Shown here one piece after another: positions 45,501 through 53,240 of a stretch of DNA of 64,000 bases (its first letter is position 1; each line of letters opens with the position of its first letter). The stretch covers positions 36,627,795 to 36,691,794 of the forward strand of contig NC_092670.1 in NCBI RefSeq assembly GCF_964355755.1, in the 5' to 3' direction. Both the position numbers and the translations under genes were made by a program. The notes under the pieces are model-generated. The model did no database searches, was not told the origin of the DNA, and saw only the letters and a list, made by a program, of their open reading frames with translations. The stretch comes from Antedon mediterranea (taxonomy: Eukaryota > Echinodermata > Crinoidea > Comatulida > Antedonidae).

Positions 45501-48397
45501 ATACCACAATAGGCTTTCATGGTACTCTAACTCTAACATCCTCATGTTGAAATTAAAACATTTGTTTATTTTCCAGGCTATCGATATATGGATGGCAATG
45601 TGTTTATGCTTCGTCTTCCTTTGCTTATTTGAATATGCACTTGCAAACTATTTTCTGGTAGTTGAGGTAAGAATTGGAATTTATACTACAAACGCAAAAA
45701 ATCATGATTTAAAGTATGTATTATTTTAAAGGAGGATTGATCAATGAACTTTAACATTGAACAATATTTGTGATAACAGACAAAATATCATTCATAAATC
45801 ATTTCCCTGTAATTACACGAAAAGATACGTCAATTTTTCTATGTGATTTGCTTGCACGAGAAACGATGCGTCAACTTTCTGTCTGTTATTGACAAACTGT
45901 GTAACTGACTTGTTTTTTCTTTTAAATAATTATTATTCAGACGTGGTTTTCCATCATTATGCATCTCGTTTGAAATAATTTGTCTATCGGTAGCTGGATG
46001 CTGGCGATCTATATTATCTATTACACCTCCTTAGGGTTTCAAAAACACATCCTAAACTTTAATAAAATTAATGATATCATTCGAATGCTTTCTAAACTAC
46101 AATGATGGATGTGTCTGTGAAGCTAATGTTCTATTAGAACTATCTTCTTATCTATAACTGATTCAAATAATTTTGTATAATTATCTAATTAAGCAAACGA
46201 ATGTATAATTATCCAGATGAATGAAATGATTTATGATTTATTATATGATGATTTTATATATAATTTTTTTAACATTTTCATTATTTTTTTTATTCGGTAA
46301 CTAATTATTATATACGGCATCTCGTAAATGCTAGTTAAATCATTACACTAAAAGCCGATTTTCGACTTTGTTCTCGCAAATCGAAAGCGTAAAGAGTGAT
46401 TTGGAAGATAGAAACATGAATGTGTGTACAAAACTACAAGCTGGCGCTTTCGAATCGCGCTAACTTGTTCACTTACTTGGTTTTGGAGCTCAGCATTTGC
46501 TGGGTCCGGATTCCAGGCTAGGCTATGCCTATAAGCCACTCTTGAAAATAACATCAACTCTCGAATATGGCGCAAATTTTAGAGGGTAATTGGATCATGC
46601 CTGTTCGAGAACTGATTAAAATTGATTTGTTGATCTTGAAGATACTACATCCTCCGGTAACGAATTCCATAGTATAGGCCTAATAGCTTTTCGACCAACA
46701 AAGTGGAAAATCGGCTTAAGGCTGATAGTTTGCTGCGATTTTGCTACTACATACTAAGTACACTGCTACTAACACTGTGTTACTACAACAAGAAGAGTGT
46801 AAATCGTTCATATACTACTACTTCGTTAGTACACATAGATATATTGATATTTTTTTAACACAATTGTTAGGCCTGTAGTTGTTTAAAACCAGTGATGCCT
46901 CAAATTGCAACTCATTTTTACAGCTATTAGAGTTTAGTCTACTTTGACTTGGTTACTTAATCTGCTCTTAATACTAGTTACAGTACAGTTTGCTGAAGTT
47001 GTTATATATAATCTACCTCACTACTTTATTTTATAAAATATTAATTAATATAATTATAATATAACAATTGAGCACAAAGATATGACACTTTACTATCACG
47101 CCACTACCAACTGAAAACAAACTAAAACCGCATACATCGTCATTCTGCGAGTTAAAACAAATATAAAAATCGTTTGTGGTGAAATGACTGAACTTTTACC
47201 TAATATTACTTAGACTTAGATAGGCCCAGGCCTATACACATTTGATATTAAACACTTAATCCATTGAAAATTCCGAATTAAATTTGCGTATTACTAAAAT
47301 CATGACAGGAAATCAAGCGAGACGAGAAACCCGACGAAGAACTAGTCGTGATGGTAAATATGCAAGTAAATAAAAACTGACAATATATAATATTAATGTC
47401 TATTCACACAAAGGTGCCTATGGAAACGTACACTGTAAGTGTCTCTAAGAGAAGCACTCGAGAAAGACCATTGCACATCACACACCACATTGCACACATC
47501 ACATTGTCCAACCACGCATGCGTATTGTTCTGGTCCTTCGTGATTTAAAATGTGGTCGACTATGTTCATCATTGTCAATCATCCTCACTATATCCTCACG
47601 ATGGTTAATCTATTAGACCCATAATAGGCTATTTCATAGGATGCCTACGATTATTTACGGAATCCCAAATGCATGAACCAAACAGGTGTTTGGTTACTTC
47701 TCTAGGAGAGTAGTAGGCCTACTCTATAGGAGTTGTATGTTATACACGATTCGCACTATCCGCGCGATTTTAACCCAAATGTTAACCCAAAAGTTGAAAC
47801 AGCGCAAGGCAGTTTTCAGTAAATATTATAAATGTGTTATTCTTCATTTAATAAAAATATAATGCATGAAATAAAGATTTAAATGATAAAGAATATCACG
47901 TTTGTTGTTGTTATTAGAATTCGTAAAGAGCCAATAGGCATGGTATTCAATACAGCCGCCAAACAATAGTCACTCGTATGGATGGAACATAGAACATTTG
48001 GGGTTTGTTTAAAATAGATTAGAGGGTATCACAGGATAAAAAAAAAATGCGCAAAGTTTCAAATCTCGTAAAGAAATTTCTTAAACTACAACACAACACA
48101 TATCTTCAAATAATATTCTGTATTAAAATTTTATAGACAAATCTCAACAAGAATGGCAGCATGCTAGAAGGTAACACCAATAGTTTCGAACTTCAGTCAT
48201 GTCAGCAAACCATAAGCAACAACCAAGAACCAAAGAGCAGCAAAACCGAAATCAACGAGCCACACTTACGCTTCCGATGGATGCGTCACATTACTGCTAG
48301 AAATTTAGATTACTCCGCTAGAATAGTATTTCCTCTCCTATTTGTAATATTTAACTTACTATACTGGCCCACATATCTATCAAAAGAATGTCCGTAA
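21523..48397 (+). CDS. GLRA-like: Glycine receptor-like anion-selective Cys-loop channel subunit (whole gene, 9 exons)
   Basis: Pentameric ligand-gated chloride channel subunit of the plasma membrane. Exons 21523-21581, 32625-32716, 34661-34728, 35570-35787, 40379-40461, 44193-44330, 44692-44921, 45577-45666 and 48137-48397 total 1239 nt (412 residues plus stop) and stay in phase across all eight GT-AG introns. Order: signal peptide (1-20), ligand-binding domain with WVPDVFF (109-115), Cys-loop C153-C167 and the GlyR/GluCl-type second disulfide C213-C224, then M1 (238-259), M2 (265-285, PAR filter, Leu276 at 9'), M3 (300-322), a short loop of about 60 residues and M4 (388-407). The second disulfide argues against a GABA-A subunit. 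Exon lengths 68, 83 and 138 match the vertebrate GlyR/GABA-A pattern as I remember it. Agonist identity (glycine, glutamate or other) cannot be read from sequence alone. Confidence 0.93.
21961..22048. repeat. Direct repeat, copy 2
   Basis: Same sequence as 20928-21009 with small indels (one GGT fewer, CTACCTCGTTTGA in place of CTGGGTCGTTAGA). Confidence 0.85.
22560..22624. repeat. Minisatellite copy left of the TIR element
   Basis: GGTATAACATAAAAATCCAA, CCAGGAAATTGAAGAATATA, GGCCTAAAG: one copy of the unit that recurs at 26312-26665 on the other side of the 3.7-kb element. Confidence 0.75.
23690..25330. repeat. Two-level satellite: 21-bp subrepeat within units of about 90-170 bp
   Basis: The subrepeat TTTCAAATGGATAGCACATT(C/A) occurs in runs of one to five. 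Each run is followed by GGTAGCACAATCAAATGGAT, ATAGTACTGTACATTATTCT, then GGATTATCGGGTAGCACATT, seen about 13 times with spacing of 86-174 bp. Variation in unit length comes mainly from the number of subrepeats. Confidence 0.93.
25350..25530 (-). mobile_element. SINE body fragment (minus strand)
   Basis: ATTGAATTGAA tail remnant near 25345, then the shared body (CCTCTTCAGTCAAAGACTGG) to about 25520. Lies at the right edge of the 21-bp satellite. Confidence 0.72.
26312..26665. repeat. Minisatellite of about 45-55 bp, about seven diverged copies
   Basis: Unit GTAAGGGTAAACCATAAACA, AATCCAACCAGGGAATTGAA, GAGTAGGCCTAAA. Each copy ends in the palindromic AGGCCTAA. Confidence 0.85.
26893..27094. mobile_element. 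MITE-1b copy (different centre)
   Basis: MITE-1 ends (left end has a small insertion), but the centre is GGTTTGATTTCACGCAGTCG, GGGGCAAACACAATTATCGG instead of the long palindrome arms. The same centre occurs at 30190-30245, 30925-30975 and, reversed, 52340-52400: a distinct subfamily. Confidence 0.82.
28459..28563. repeat. Short minisatellite of about 24 bp
   Basis: About four or five copies of ATGGTTGTTGAATAGACAAA with point changes. Intron 1 of the receptor. Confidence 0.75.
28888..29066. mobile_element. MITE-1 copy with TA flanks
   Basis: TA then AAGCTTGGTTCCCACTAG at the left; GTGGGAACCACGCAT then TA at the right. Arms with ACGCAACG and CAATCACAAGCG as in the other copies. Confidence 0.87.
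30117..30480. mobile_element. MITE-1b copy interrupted by a MITE-1 copy
   Basis: Outer element 30117-30246 and 30432-30480 has the TTTGATTTCACG centre of subfamily 1b. The inner element, 30249-30429 (181 bp), starts AAGCTTGGTTTCC and ends GGGAACCACGCTT, flanked on both sides by TA. Confidence 0.88.
30849..31021. mobile_element. MITE-1b copy, intact, TA flanks
   Basis: TA then AAGCGTAGTTCCCACTAG; centre TTTGATTTCACGCAGGCGGG; ends CTAGTGGGAAACAAGCTT then TA. It shows the uninterrupted junction TTCTTACGTTGCG that is split in the copy at 30117. Confidence 0.87.
31270..32045. repeat. Diverged tandem repeats of about 150-330 bp in intron 1
   Basis: Recurring blocks: AGAAAGTGATTACCT (31475, 31699, 31850), ACTAGGTCAACA or AACTAACATGATTAACATA, and CCACC(A/T)GGACATAACCAAAC (31732, 31942), CTGGACTTTCACTAA. 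Order is mostly kept but spacing varies. Confidence 0.65.
32016..32118. repeat. Two adjacent perfect hairpins
   Basis: First: arms 32016-32044 and 32049-32077, 29 bp perfect, 4-nt loop TTTG. Second: arms 32079-32096 and 32101-32118, 18 bp perfect, 4-nt loop TAAA. Only one base separates them. Confidence 0.93.
32478..32592. mobile_element. MITE-1 remnant with repeated GACCAATCACAAGCGA block
   Basis: Begins AACTTGGTTCTCAC, followed by three copies of about 32 bp of GAGTTGACCAATCACAAGCG. The right end is missing. Ends 30 bp before receptor exon 2. Confidence 0.65.
32625..32716 (+). CDS. GLRA-like: GlyR-like exon 2: N-terminal helix of ligand-binding domain
   Basis: Follows a strong acceptor (TTTTTGTCTTCTGCAG) and ends at AAAG|GTAAGT. 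Encodes the N-terminal helix motif ILDDLLENHDARLRPYIK, the family pattern before the invariant Gly-Pro-Pro. Contains a glycosylation sequon at N25-L-T. Confidence 0.93.
32845..33030 (-). mobile_element. SINE body fragment (minus strand)
   Basis: Shared body with the SINE at 54640-54840 (AGTACACCGGGGTACCCC, GATGTACTAGGTTCTTTAAA, TTATAGTCCTTATC). Its head side runs directly into the 173-bp tandem repeat at 33008. Confidence 0.75.
33008..33526. repeat. Three tandem copies of a 173-bp unit
   Basis: Units begin CTTGTTCTAACACCAGATTA at 33008, 33181 and 33354, and end AAATATAATAATATGAA. The copies are almost identical (a few substitutions and one deletion). The first joins SINE body sequence on its left. 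Confidence 0.93.
33916..34072. mobile_element. MITE-1 copy
   Basis: TA then AAGCTTGGTTCCCACTAG; the right arm ends GCGTTGCGTCTCTAGTGCGA, degraded at the terminus. In receptor intron 2. Confidence 0.82.
34083..34535 (+). mobile_element. LINE remnant: RT C-terminus and 3' UTR
   Basis: 34085-34209 reads ISITGPLLWNSLNKSLFDHS, then FITFKSKYNKYL and stop, the ending typical of CR1/L2-type elements (compare ISGPNLWNHIPPNI at 60352). The 3' UTR ends with AATGA repeats at 34502-34530. In receptor intron 2. Confidence 0.75.
34661..34728 (+). CDS. GLRA-like: GlyR-like exon 3 (68 nt): beta1 strand region
   Basis: Acceptor TTTCTTTCAG, donor ATG|GTAAGC. Begins GPPITVTLSAHVES and ends KESTM, the family pattern (GPP...V...S.....E..M). 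68 nt is the conserved length for this exon. Confidence 0.95.
35570..35787 (+). CDS. GLRA-like: GlyR-like exon 4: loops D and A of the agonist site
   Basis: Starts DYVITMFFRQEWHDPRLEF. FFRQ carries Arg82, equivalent to the GlyR agonist-carboxylate arginine. WVPDVFFPREK is the loop A signature, and GHVMLSMR leads into the Cys-loop exon. One sequon at N93-D-T. Donor GAG|GTAGGC; acceptor TTGAAG. Confidence 0.96.
35975..36462 (+). mobile_element. LINE remnant: RT C-terminal region with (ATTGA)n tail
   Basis: Open for 124 codons: NSLVRKVSICSFNVKCVLFR, TYCVNMYCATLW, NNGLRMLLQRPRHCSASLMF, LLRKSI. This is the typical C-terminal region of animal non-LTR endonuclease/reverse transcriptases. The 3' end AATAAAAG is followed by ATTGA repeats at 36450-36461. 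It lies in receptor intron 4 and is not host coding sequence. Confidence 0.8.
36600..36785. other. GC-rich non-coding segment in intron 4
   Basis: CGGGGGACAAACAGGGTTCA, CACCTGGGGTGGTCACTATT, CCCCACCGGAGGTGCTGACC. It lies between two LINE fragments and is probably part of an unclassified element. Confidence 0.3.
37022..37072. repeat. (GAT)n short run
   Basis: AATGATGATGATGATGATGA followed by a T run, next to the minus-strand LINE tail. Confidence 0.8.
37113..37200 (-). mobile_element. 3' end of the same L1/Tx1-like LINE family (minus strand)
   Basis: On the minus strand: ATAAAAGTGGTG, an 8-nt loop, CCAC, AAAAGAGAAAAAAA. The hairpin stem is at 37142-37145 and 37130-37133. The 5' limit of the fragment is unclear. 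Confidence 0.7.
38140..38285 (-). mobile_element. SINE body fragment (minus strand)
   Basis: Near-identical to the SINE body (CTTCAGTCAAAGACTGGTCT, CACCGGGGTAACCC). The tRNA head is missing, ending at about 38280. Confidence 0.75.
40379..40461 (+). CDS. GLRA-like: GlyR-like exon 5 (83 nt): Cys-loop
   Basis: Exactly 83 nt, the conserved size of this exon. Encodes ISLTLACDMELQHFPMDC then QICSLNIES. C153 and C167 are 13 residues apart, as in all Cys-loop receptors. Odd points: an additional Cys at 164, and Asp-Met after the first Cys where vertebrate GlyR has Pro-Met. The acceptor (ATTATTTTGAAG) has a weak pyrimidine tract; the donor is T|GTAAGT. Phase fits both neighbours. Confidence 0.94.
40528..40905. 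repeat. GAC/GAT microsatellite just after exon 5
   Basis: Begins about 65 bp past the exon 5 donor. GATGATGAC and GACGACGAC runs with an internal repeat (AACGATAATAAGAGAATGAT, AAAGATGGTGACGACGACGA) of roughly 65-75 bp seen three times. The long Ser, His or Asp frames are compositional. Confidence 0.93.
41895..42170 (-). mobile_element. tRNA-derived SINE (minus strand)
   Basis: Head with A box GGCCGAGCGGTTAAGGC (42158-42142) and B box GGGTTCGAGCCCGACTC (42091-42075), and a body shared with 54650-54830 (compare GGATCTACGGCTCATAGTCC). The tail is degraded. In receptor intron 5. Confidence 0.78.
42440..43640. repeat. Cluster of ACATGTGATGCC family repeats in intron 5
   Basis: Three diverged copies: ATTTATCACATGTGAGACAA (42449), TCACATATGTATCGCATGTG (42971) and TAGTATCACATGTGATGCCT (43523), each with GCCACATG and a GATACA pattern nearby. 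Confidence 0.6.
43704..43835. mobile_element. MITE-1 remnant
   Basis: GGCTTGGTTCCTACAAG, AACGCAAGTGCTTTAACCAA, then GCTTGCGTTACGTC; the right terminus is lost. In receptor intron 5. Confidence 0.7.
43862..44015. mobile_element. MITE-2-like diverged copy
   Basis: AGTTCAGTCTACACCAACTT, AAATGTGATGTGCCCATAAT, right end ACATCACACTTTTTATTTTC. Only the internal motif matches well. Confidence 0.45.
44193..44330 (+). CDS. GLRA-like: GlyR-like exon 6 (138 nt): loops B to C
   Basis: 138 nt, the conserved length. Encodes ESYGYNTKELMFRW across the junction (loop B) and SCIKTFIT leading into loop C. C213 is the first half of the second disulfide. Contains sequons NAT and NDS just before it. Acceptor ATTATTCTCCAG, donor ACAG|GTGAAT. 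Confidence 0.95.
44692..44921 (+). CDS. GLRA-like: GlyR-like exon 7: loop C end, M1 and M2 pore helix
   Basis: Starts GNFSCAKVHFYLSRQ, completing the C213-C224 disulfide, then M1 with YIPSVLLVVISWLSFWI. M2 reads PARVALGITTVLTVTTMTAG: Pro -2', Ala -1', Arg 0', the anion-selective filter; Ala at 2', Thr at 6', Leu at 9'. The M1-M2 linker has Arg at -5', where vertebrate GlyR alpha has Asp. Acceptor TTTCTGTAG, donor AAG|GTACGT. Confidence 0.97.
44989..45130. mobile_element. MITE-1 copy, short
   Basis: AAGCTTGGTTCCTACTAG left and CTAGTGGTAACCACTGCA right, with GACCAATGACAAGCGACAGT between. In receptor intron 7. Confidence 0.78.
45282..45437. mobile_element. MITE-1 copy
   Basis: GGTTCCCACTTGGACGCAAC on the left and GTTGCGTCCAAGTGGGA on the right, arms complementary. 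In receptor intron 7. Confidence 0.8.
45447..45520 (-). pseudogene. tRNA-like pseudogene (Glu/Gln-like boxes)
   Basis: Minus strand TGGTATAATGGTTAGGAC (A box), a stem ATCT/AGAT around a 7-nt loop ATATCAA, and TTCGAATCTCGGTGGGA (B box side). Acceptor pairing is poor and the T stem shortened, so a degraded tRNA or SINE head. Lies in receptor intron 7, 55 bp before exon 8, right after a MITE-1 copy. Confidence 0.5.
45577..45666 (+). CDS. GLRA-like: GlyR-like exon 8: M3
   Basis: Begins AIDIWMAMCLCFVFLCLFEY, the strongly conserved GlyR/GluCl M3 start after the M2-M3 linker. 90 nt, phase 0 on both sides, acceptor TTATTTTCCAG, donor GAG|GTAAGA. Confidence 0.96.
46595..46725 (-). mobile_element. Possible LINE C-terminal remnant (minus strand)
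   Basis: The minus-strand translation contains WN-S/R-xPEDVVSS-like residues followed by a stop, resembling the end of non-LTR RT proteins. Short and frame-broken. The adjoining 46348-46575 minus frame (RHIRELMLFSRVAYRHSLAW, NPDPANAELQNQVSEQVSAI) looks coding-like but I cannot assign it. Confidence 0.35.
48137..48397 (+). CDS. GLRA-like: GlyR-like exon 9: intracellular loop, M4 and stop
   Basis: Acceptor AAAATTTTATAG. A polar Ser/Asn/Gln-rich loop, a basic stretch (RFRWMRH), then M4 RIVFPLLFVIFNLLYWPTYL and stop TAA after KECP. The F-P-x-x-F-x-x-F-N-x-x-Y-W pattern is typical of GlyR/GABA-A M4. The M3-M4 loop of about 60 residues is short for the family. Confidence 0.93.
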   Translation, partial: TNLNKNGSMLEGNTNSFELQSCQQTISNNQEPKSSKTEINEPHLRFRWMRHITARNLDYSARIVFPLLFVIFNLLYWPTYLSKECP

Positions 48398-48599
48398 AAG
48401 TTAACTGGCATACTGTAGCCTACATTGGAATATACAGGACACTGTTCGCAAAGGTTTACTGATTTTTATTCGAAGAAAATTTGGGCAGTGAAATTTGCAA
48501 CGTAACCGACTAGAACGCATTTTTCGGTACAGTATTTGGTCGCGAGAGGTAGGCCTACGGAGGAAGATATTTATGAAAAGGATGCAACCTATGGTTAAT

Positions 48600-48735
48600 A
48601 CTTGTTTCCCACTAGAGACGCAACGCAAGGTGATTCACAATCGATGGATAATTCGAACATTTACTTGTCATTGGTCAACTTACTTGCGTTGCGCTTACGT
48701 CCTTGCGTTGCGTCCTAGTGGTAACCAAGCATTAG
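48600..48735. mobile_element. MITE-1 copy, short
   Basis: TTGTTTCCCACTAGAGACGC left; GCGTCCTAGTGGTAACCAAG right. About 200 bp past the receptor stop codon, so possibly within its 3' UTR. Confidence 0.78.
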
Positions 48736-48852
48736 TTGCACGAGAAGATGGAAGCATTGATTGAAGATATTATTTTTATGATCGATTTATTTAGCCTACA
48801 TTTGTCGTAGATCAAAGCACACGATGGATGTAACACATTTACTGAAATAAGA

Positions 48853-49057
48853 TGAATATATGTTCATAATAAAGTTTGTTGTACAAAGAACTGTTGAGTT
48901 TCTTGACGTTTCGATTGATTATAAATTTGATCGTCCTCATGAGTGAGAAAATACCTTCAATCACGTGGTCTTGAGGACGACCAAAGTTTATTGATCGAAA
49001 CGTCGAGTGACTAAACATTTCTTTGTATAACAAACTTTATTATCAACATAAATTCAT
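48853..49057. repeat. Fold-back repeat of about 205 bp
   Basis: The left half (TCATAATAAAGTTTGTTGTA ... TTTCTTGACGTTTCGATTGA) is complementary to the right half (TTGATCGAAACGTCGAGTGA ... TATAACAAACTTTATTATCA), with TGAGGACGACCAAA opposite TTTGATCGTCCTCA. Contains AATAAA at 48869 on the + strand, the first good poly(A) signal after the receptor stop. Confidence 0.85.
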
Positions 49058-49059
49058 GT

Positions 49060-50345
49060 GTACCGCAATTGTTACATTTCATAAACAGCATAATATTAGA
49101 TTCCTATTACGATTAGGCCTAGGTGTTTCACCAGGTTTTCCCTCTTGGATTTATGATCAGTAAAGAATATGCATTAAAGAGTAGTGAATTGAGGGTATCA
49201 TAGATTTTGTGATTGGCTGAAAAATGATGTTTTTCTATAACAATTTTAAACGTAGGCCTACTATGTAGCTTTTGTTATACGTAACTAGGTATGCATTTAA
49301 TTACGTTATGCTGTGAATGGCGATGATGCTTAAATACATTTAAATATAAATGGAGGAATTCATAATTCATGTAATAATGTTGTTTTCTGACATGTTGATC
49401 CAAGTTGGCTCTAATCAGGTATAACATTGCTGGCAATTTTTAAGCTGTCGCAATTGTTGTTTTAAACACTGCAATATTTGTGCACTGTTAAATTTTGTAA
49501 AAAAAAATAAATATATAAAAACCAAAAAAATAATAATAATAAACGTAGGATATAATGTACAAATAAAATTTATTTGATAGCTTATTAGGTAAACATTTCT
49601 TGATTTGACCAACAAAATCGAATTGAAGTGCGTTTAGAAAATTGTTAAACGGATACGAATATTTTCCACACAATTATATACAATTGATCAATTTTTAAAA
49701 ATATATGATTATTTTGAAGGAAGACAGTGTGTATTATAATTTAAGACGTCTGTCGTATAATTTTTATTCTGAAGTTTGTGGGAGAAAGAAACAGCAAATC
49801 ATGTTTATAAAACGTATGCATAATTCACGGAGACATTTTGTTGGTTATAAATTAAGCTTACACGATACAATGTCCTGAATAATATTACTGCTAATGAATT
49901 CAAATAGAAATTAATTGTACAATGAGTAAACTAACGTCTCCGTTATGCGTATAAATCGGGTCTATTATAACTAAAGGTCTATTAATACAGTTGATCGATT
50001 ACAAAATTGCAATGCTATTTTTGTTTGCAATATATTTTAGAAAAGTGAGAGAAATTGGGCTCAAGAAACGTTGAGTGTTCTGTCGTTTTGAATAAAGTGT
50101 TAAAAGATTAATAAGAGTATATATATATACTGCATACTTTGTATTCACACTGATACAGGATAATTTATTACTGTGTGTATAGGTATTGCCTTTTAAAAAC
50201 CCGTAGAAAACTGCATTTAAATGTACTGTACATATTTAATATATAGAAATACAATATTTACGATTAGTGTGAATAGTGTGTGAAAAGGCTAGTTTCTTGG
50301 TGTCAATGTGAAAGGTTGTTTTTCACGGATTACCAGTTTGCTTCT
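49060..50345. other. Gene-free stretch between the two genes
   Basis: AT-rich, no coding potential or recognised repeat except simple A/T and TA runs. The intergenic space continues to 54302 with MITE copies, a MITE-3 remnant and an inverted repeat listed separately. Confidence 0.55.
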
Positions 50346-50346
50346 C

Positions 50347-50460
50347 TAAAGCTCTGTCTACACTATCAAAAAAGTGTGATGTGGCCAAATATGGTAGTGA
50401 TATGACATCATCGTGTCTATATGGGCACATAACATTTGTTTGTGTTTAAATGTCTGGGCT
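50347..50460. mobile_element. MITE-2 copy, right end lost
   Basis: TA then AAGCTCTGTCTACACTATCA, then GTGATATGACATCATCGTGT and ATGGGCACATAACATTTG; the terminal inverted repeat on the right is replaced by GTGTTTAAATGTC. Confidence 0.75.
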
Positions 50461-50997
50461 GACATCAATCGTTTTAATCTATTCAATATAGTGCTAAGTG
50501 AAAAAAGAGGTTTAGTTATAAAACGAGCTTTTTATACGGCTATAAATTAGACTTCAAGATAAGCATCTAACTTGCATTATATACACGGTACACTTAATAA
50601 CTTATATTATGATAAAGATTTTTCTAAGAGAAAATATTTCACCTACATTTATACTGTGTCGTATTTGCTTAGCCTAAGGGTTTTCCTGGCCTACAAAAAA
50701 ATAGTTTGATAACGTTATATTTGATTTGTTATATTGTGCAATATATTTCTGTCAGAATCCATTTGTAACCTACCCTCCAATAAGTCGTTCTACATACATA
50801 TAGTTTTATAGCATCATACGCAATAAAAAGATAAGAGATCAAAAGAACGCAAATTTTTCTTATTTCGTTTTATTTTTAGTAGGCCTAGTACTATCATGAA
50901 TAAACACTAAAACAGATGGTTAACAATATATACAACGGATTGGCTCAGAGAAAAATCTACACTTCGCTTTAAAGCTTGTGTCCCATTCGGATGCGAC

Positions 50998-51126
50998 GAA
51001 TATAACTCTGTCTTTTTTTATGTGATCAAATATGGTAGTGATATGCCCAGATATGGTACTGTAGAGATATGACATCATCGTGTACAATAAGCACATAACG
51101 TTTGAGGTAGTATAGGCAGAGCTTTA
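50998..51126. mobile_element. MITE-2 copy, left end damaged
   Basis: ACTCTGTCTTTTTTTATGTG, ATATGGTAGTGATATGCCCA, right end GGTAGTATAGGCAGAGCTTT. Confidence 0.7.
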
Positions 51127-51242
51127 GAGCAACGCAAGTGATCAGACCAATCACAAGCGATGGATTATTCGTTGGTGGTCAACTCGCTTGCGTTGCATCT
51201 ACAGCATTGCGCTGTGTCCTAATATAATGGGAACCAAGCCTT
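51118..51242. mobile_element. MITE-1 remnant beside MITE-2 remnant
   Basis: AACGCAAGTGATCAGACCAA to AATGGGAACCAAGCC; the left end is lost where it joins the MITE-2 end at 51124. Confidence 0.65.
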
Positions 51243-52324
51243 TTATTTTTTTTTTCGTATTTACCGCAGTACATCACTTGGTATCTACATTGTGTTAATA
51301 GATCTGTTCAAGGCTTGGATATGGAAAAACACAATGAAAGTTCTCATTTAAAATCGGTATGGACTAACAAATTACAAATTAATTAATCGTATTATTAATA
51401 ATCAATGTAAATTTATTATTCATATCTTTTGTCTTTTTATCCAGAATTATGTTAAGATTTGTAAAACATATTGGATGGTTCTCTTAGAATTGAGTCATAG
51501 TTAAAATAATAATAATGGATTGTTTTGTATAATAACTTTGGTTTTTTTTGTGTGTCCCCAAAACTATATTATTAAAGTTGTACAAGGCTGGGCTTTGTAA
51601 AAAATATTTAATGTCCAACTTAGAATTGAGTATTATCGCTTCAGAATAAAAAATAATTAATTGTATTATTAATCAATTTTAATTAATCTATTTATCATTA
51701 CTTTCTCGTCTCTTCATCCAAAATTAATGAGATTTTACAAGACTGATCTACAGTATGTACAACGCATGGGACAAATTACTTAAAATGCAGTCATGGTTGG
51801 AGAATAAAAATGAAATTATGAATTATTTATTTATCAATATTAATTCGTTATAACTTTTTCATCAACGCGATTTAAAAATTCATCTCCGAGCTTTCCATTT
51901 CCGAGCTTTCCATTTCCGACGAGTAGGACTTGTGTGTTTTTGTTCGAAGTCGTTTACTAAAATTGATTTCGATTTTTTGACAACCAAAATAATGTGTTGA
52001 AATGTCCGTGTTTGGGTGGGATACAGAATATAGGCTTGAAACCTGGACCAAGAACTGACATAAATTGGGTACGACAACAAGCGAGGATTTGAAACAAATT
52101 GTCAAACCATGGTGATATAAATAGTTCACTATAATATATCTATGGTAAAAATTAAAACAAGCGTATTCACACAATAATTTGACGTGATACCGCAGGAGGT
52201 TTCAGCAAATCGAATAATTCATTTAATACGGACACATCGTATACCTACTACCTACCATGGTGAAATAACAAACCAATGTAGGCCTACTAAACATTGATTA
52301 TTCTTACTTCATAAATCATATCGC

Positions 52325-52502
52325 TAATACAACACGCAACGGAAGAAAATGCCCTTCCAATAATTGTGTTTGCCCCCGCCTGCGTGGAATCAAACCTACG
52401 ATGTTTGCAGCACTATTGCAACGTCGGTTCCCACTTGTGATTACGCAATACAGCACTTTCGTCGATACGTCGCTGCGTTGCGTTCTAGTGGGAACCATGC
52501 TT
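52325..52502. mobile_element. MITE-1b copy (reverse orientation)
   Basis: Reads AATGCCCTTCCAATAATTGT, GTTTGCCCCCGCCTGCGTGG and ends TTCTAGTGGGAACCATGCTT before TA. It is the reverse complement of the centre seen at 26990-27046. Confidence 0.75.
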
Positions 52503-52916
52503 TAATGGCTGGGTTAATAGAAACTAATCATGGGTTTCGTTGTATAGTATTAAAACAATGTATGTATTCTACCGATAAAAGATAGACATTGTTACATTTC
52601 AATGTGCATTGTTTTGTCGTTGGTATTAGTAAATTAAACATCGATATTATTAGATTCAAATTGATTTAAAATAAAAATAAAAACAATTCAACATCTAAAG
52701 TTTTATACAAATAAAAATTCTAAAATGTTAGGTTTTCTAACAATACATTGGCAGTGGAATAATCGAAATTTATAATAAAAATATTAAAGTCTTCCCTCCG
52801 AGGAGAGTTGAACTTATAAACTAATTTCGTTAGGCCTAAATGAACTGATAATAAACCCTGTCGATATGACCTATTCTACTATACAAACTCGTCAGGTCTA
52901 GCCCTGATAAATCTTA

Positions 52917-53240
52917 AAGTAATTGTCCCCCTGAAAAAACAATTAAAATTTTTTTTTTTAAATATGCCATTTTAATGTCACATAATAGTTTTTTACTTTT
53001 ACCAAAAATTGGATCGAAAAAAAAAAATTTCACCCGAAAAAACTGTAATTTAAAGCAAAAAATAGCCAAATTGGCTGGCAGCCAATGGGCTTTTGGTTGA
53101 ATTTAATCATTCATTTTGTCATTTTATTAGTGAAAATATTATTTTTCCGGGTTTTTTTTACGGACGTGATAAAGTTTGTTAAAACTACAAAATGGCCTAT
53201 TCAAGTCTGATTTTATCAATCTTCATTTTTCATGTTACCT
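52917..53240. mobile_element. MITE-3 copy, right end lost
   Basis: TA then AAGTAATTGTCCCCCTG, CATTTTAATGTCACATAATA, AAATTGGCTGGCAGCCAATG; the terminal repeat on the right is absent. Lies between the two genes. Confidence 0.72.
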
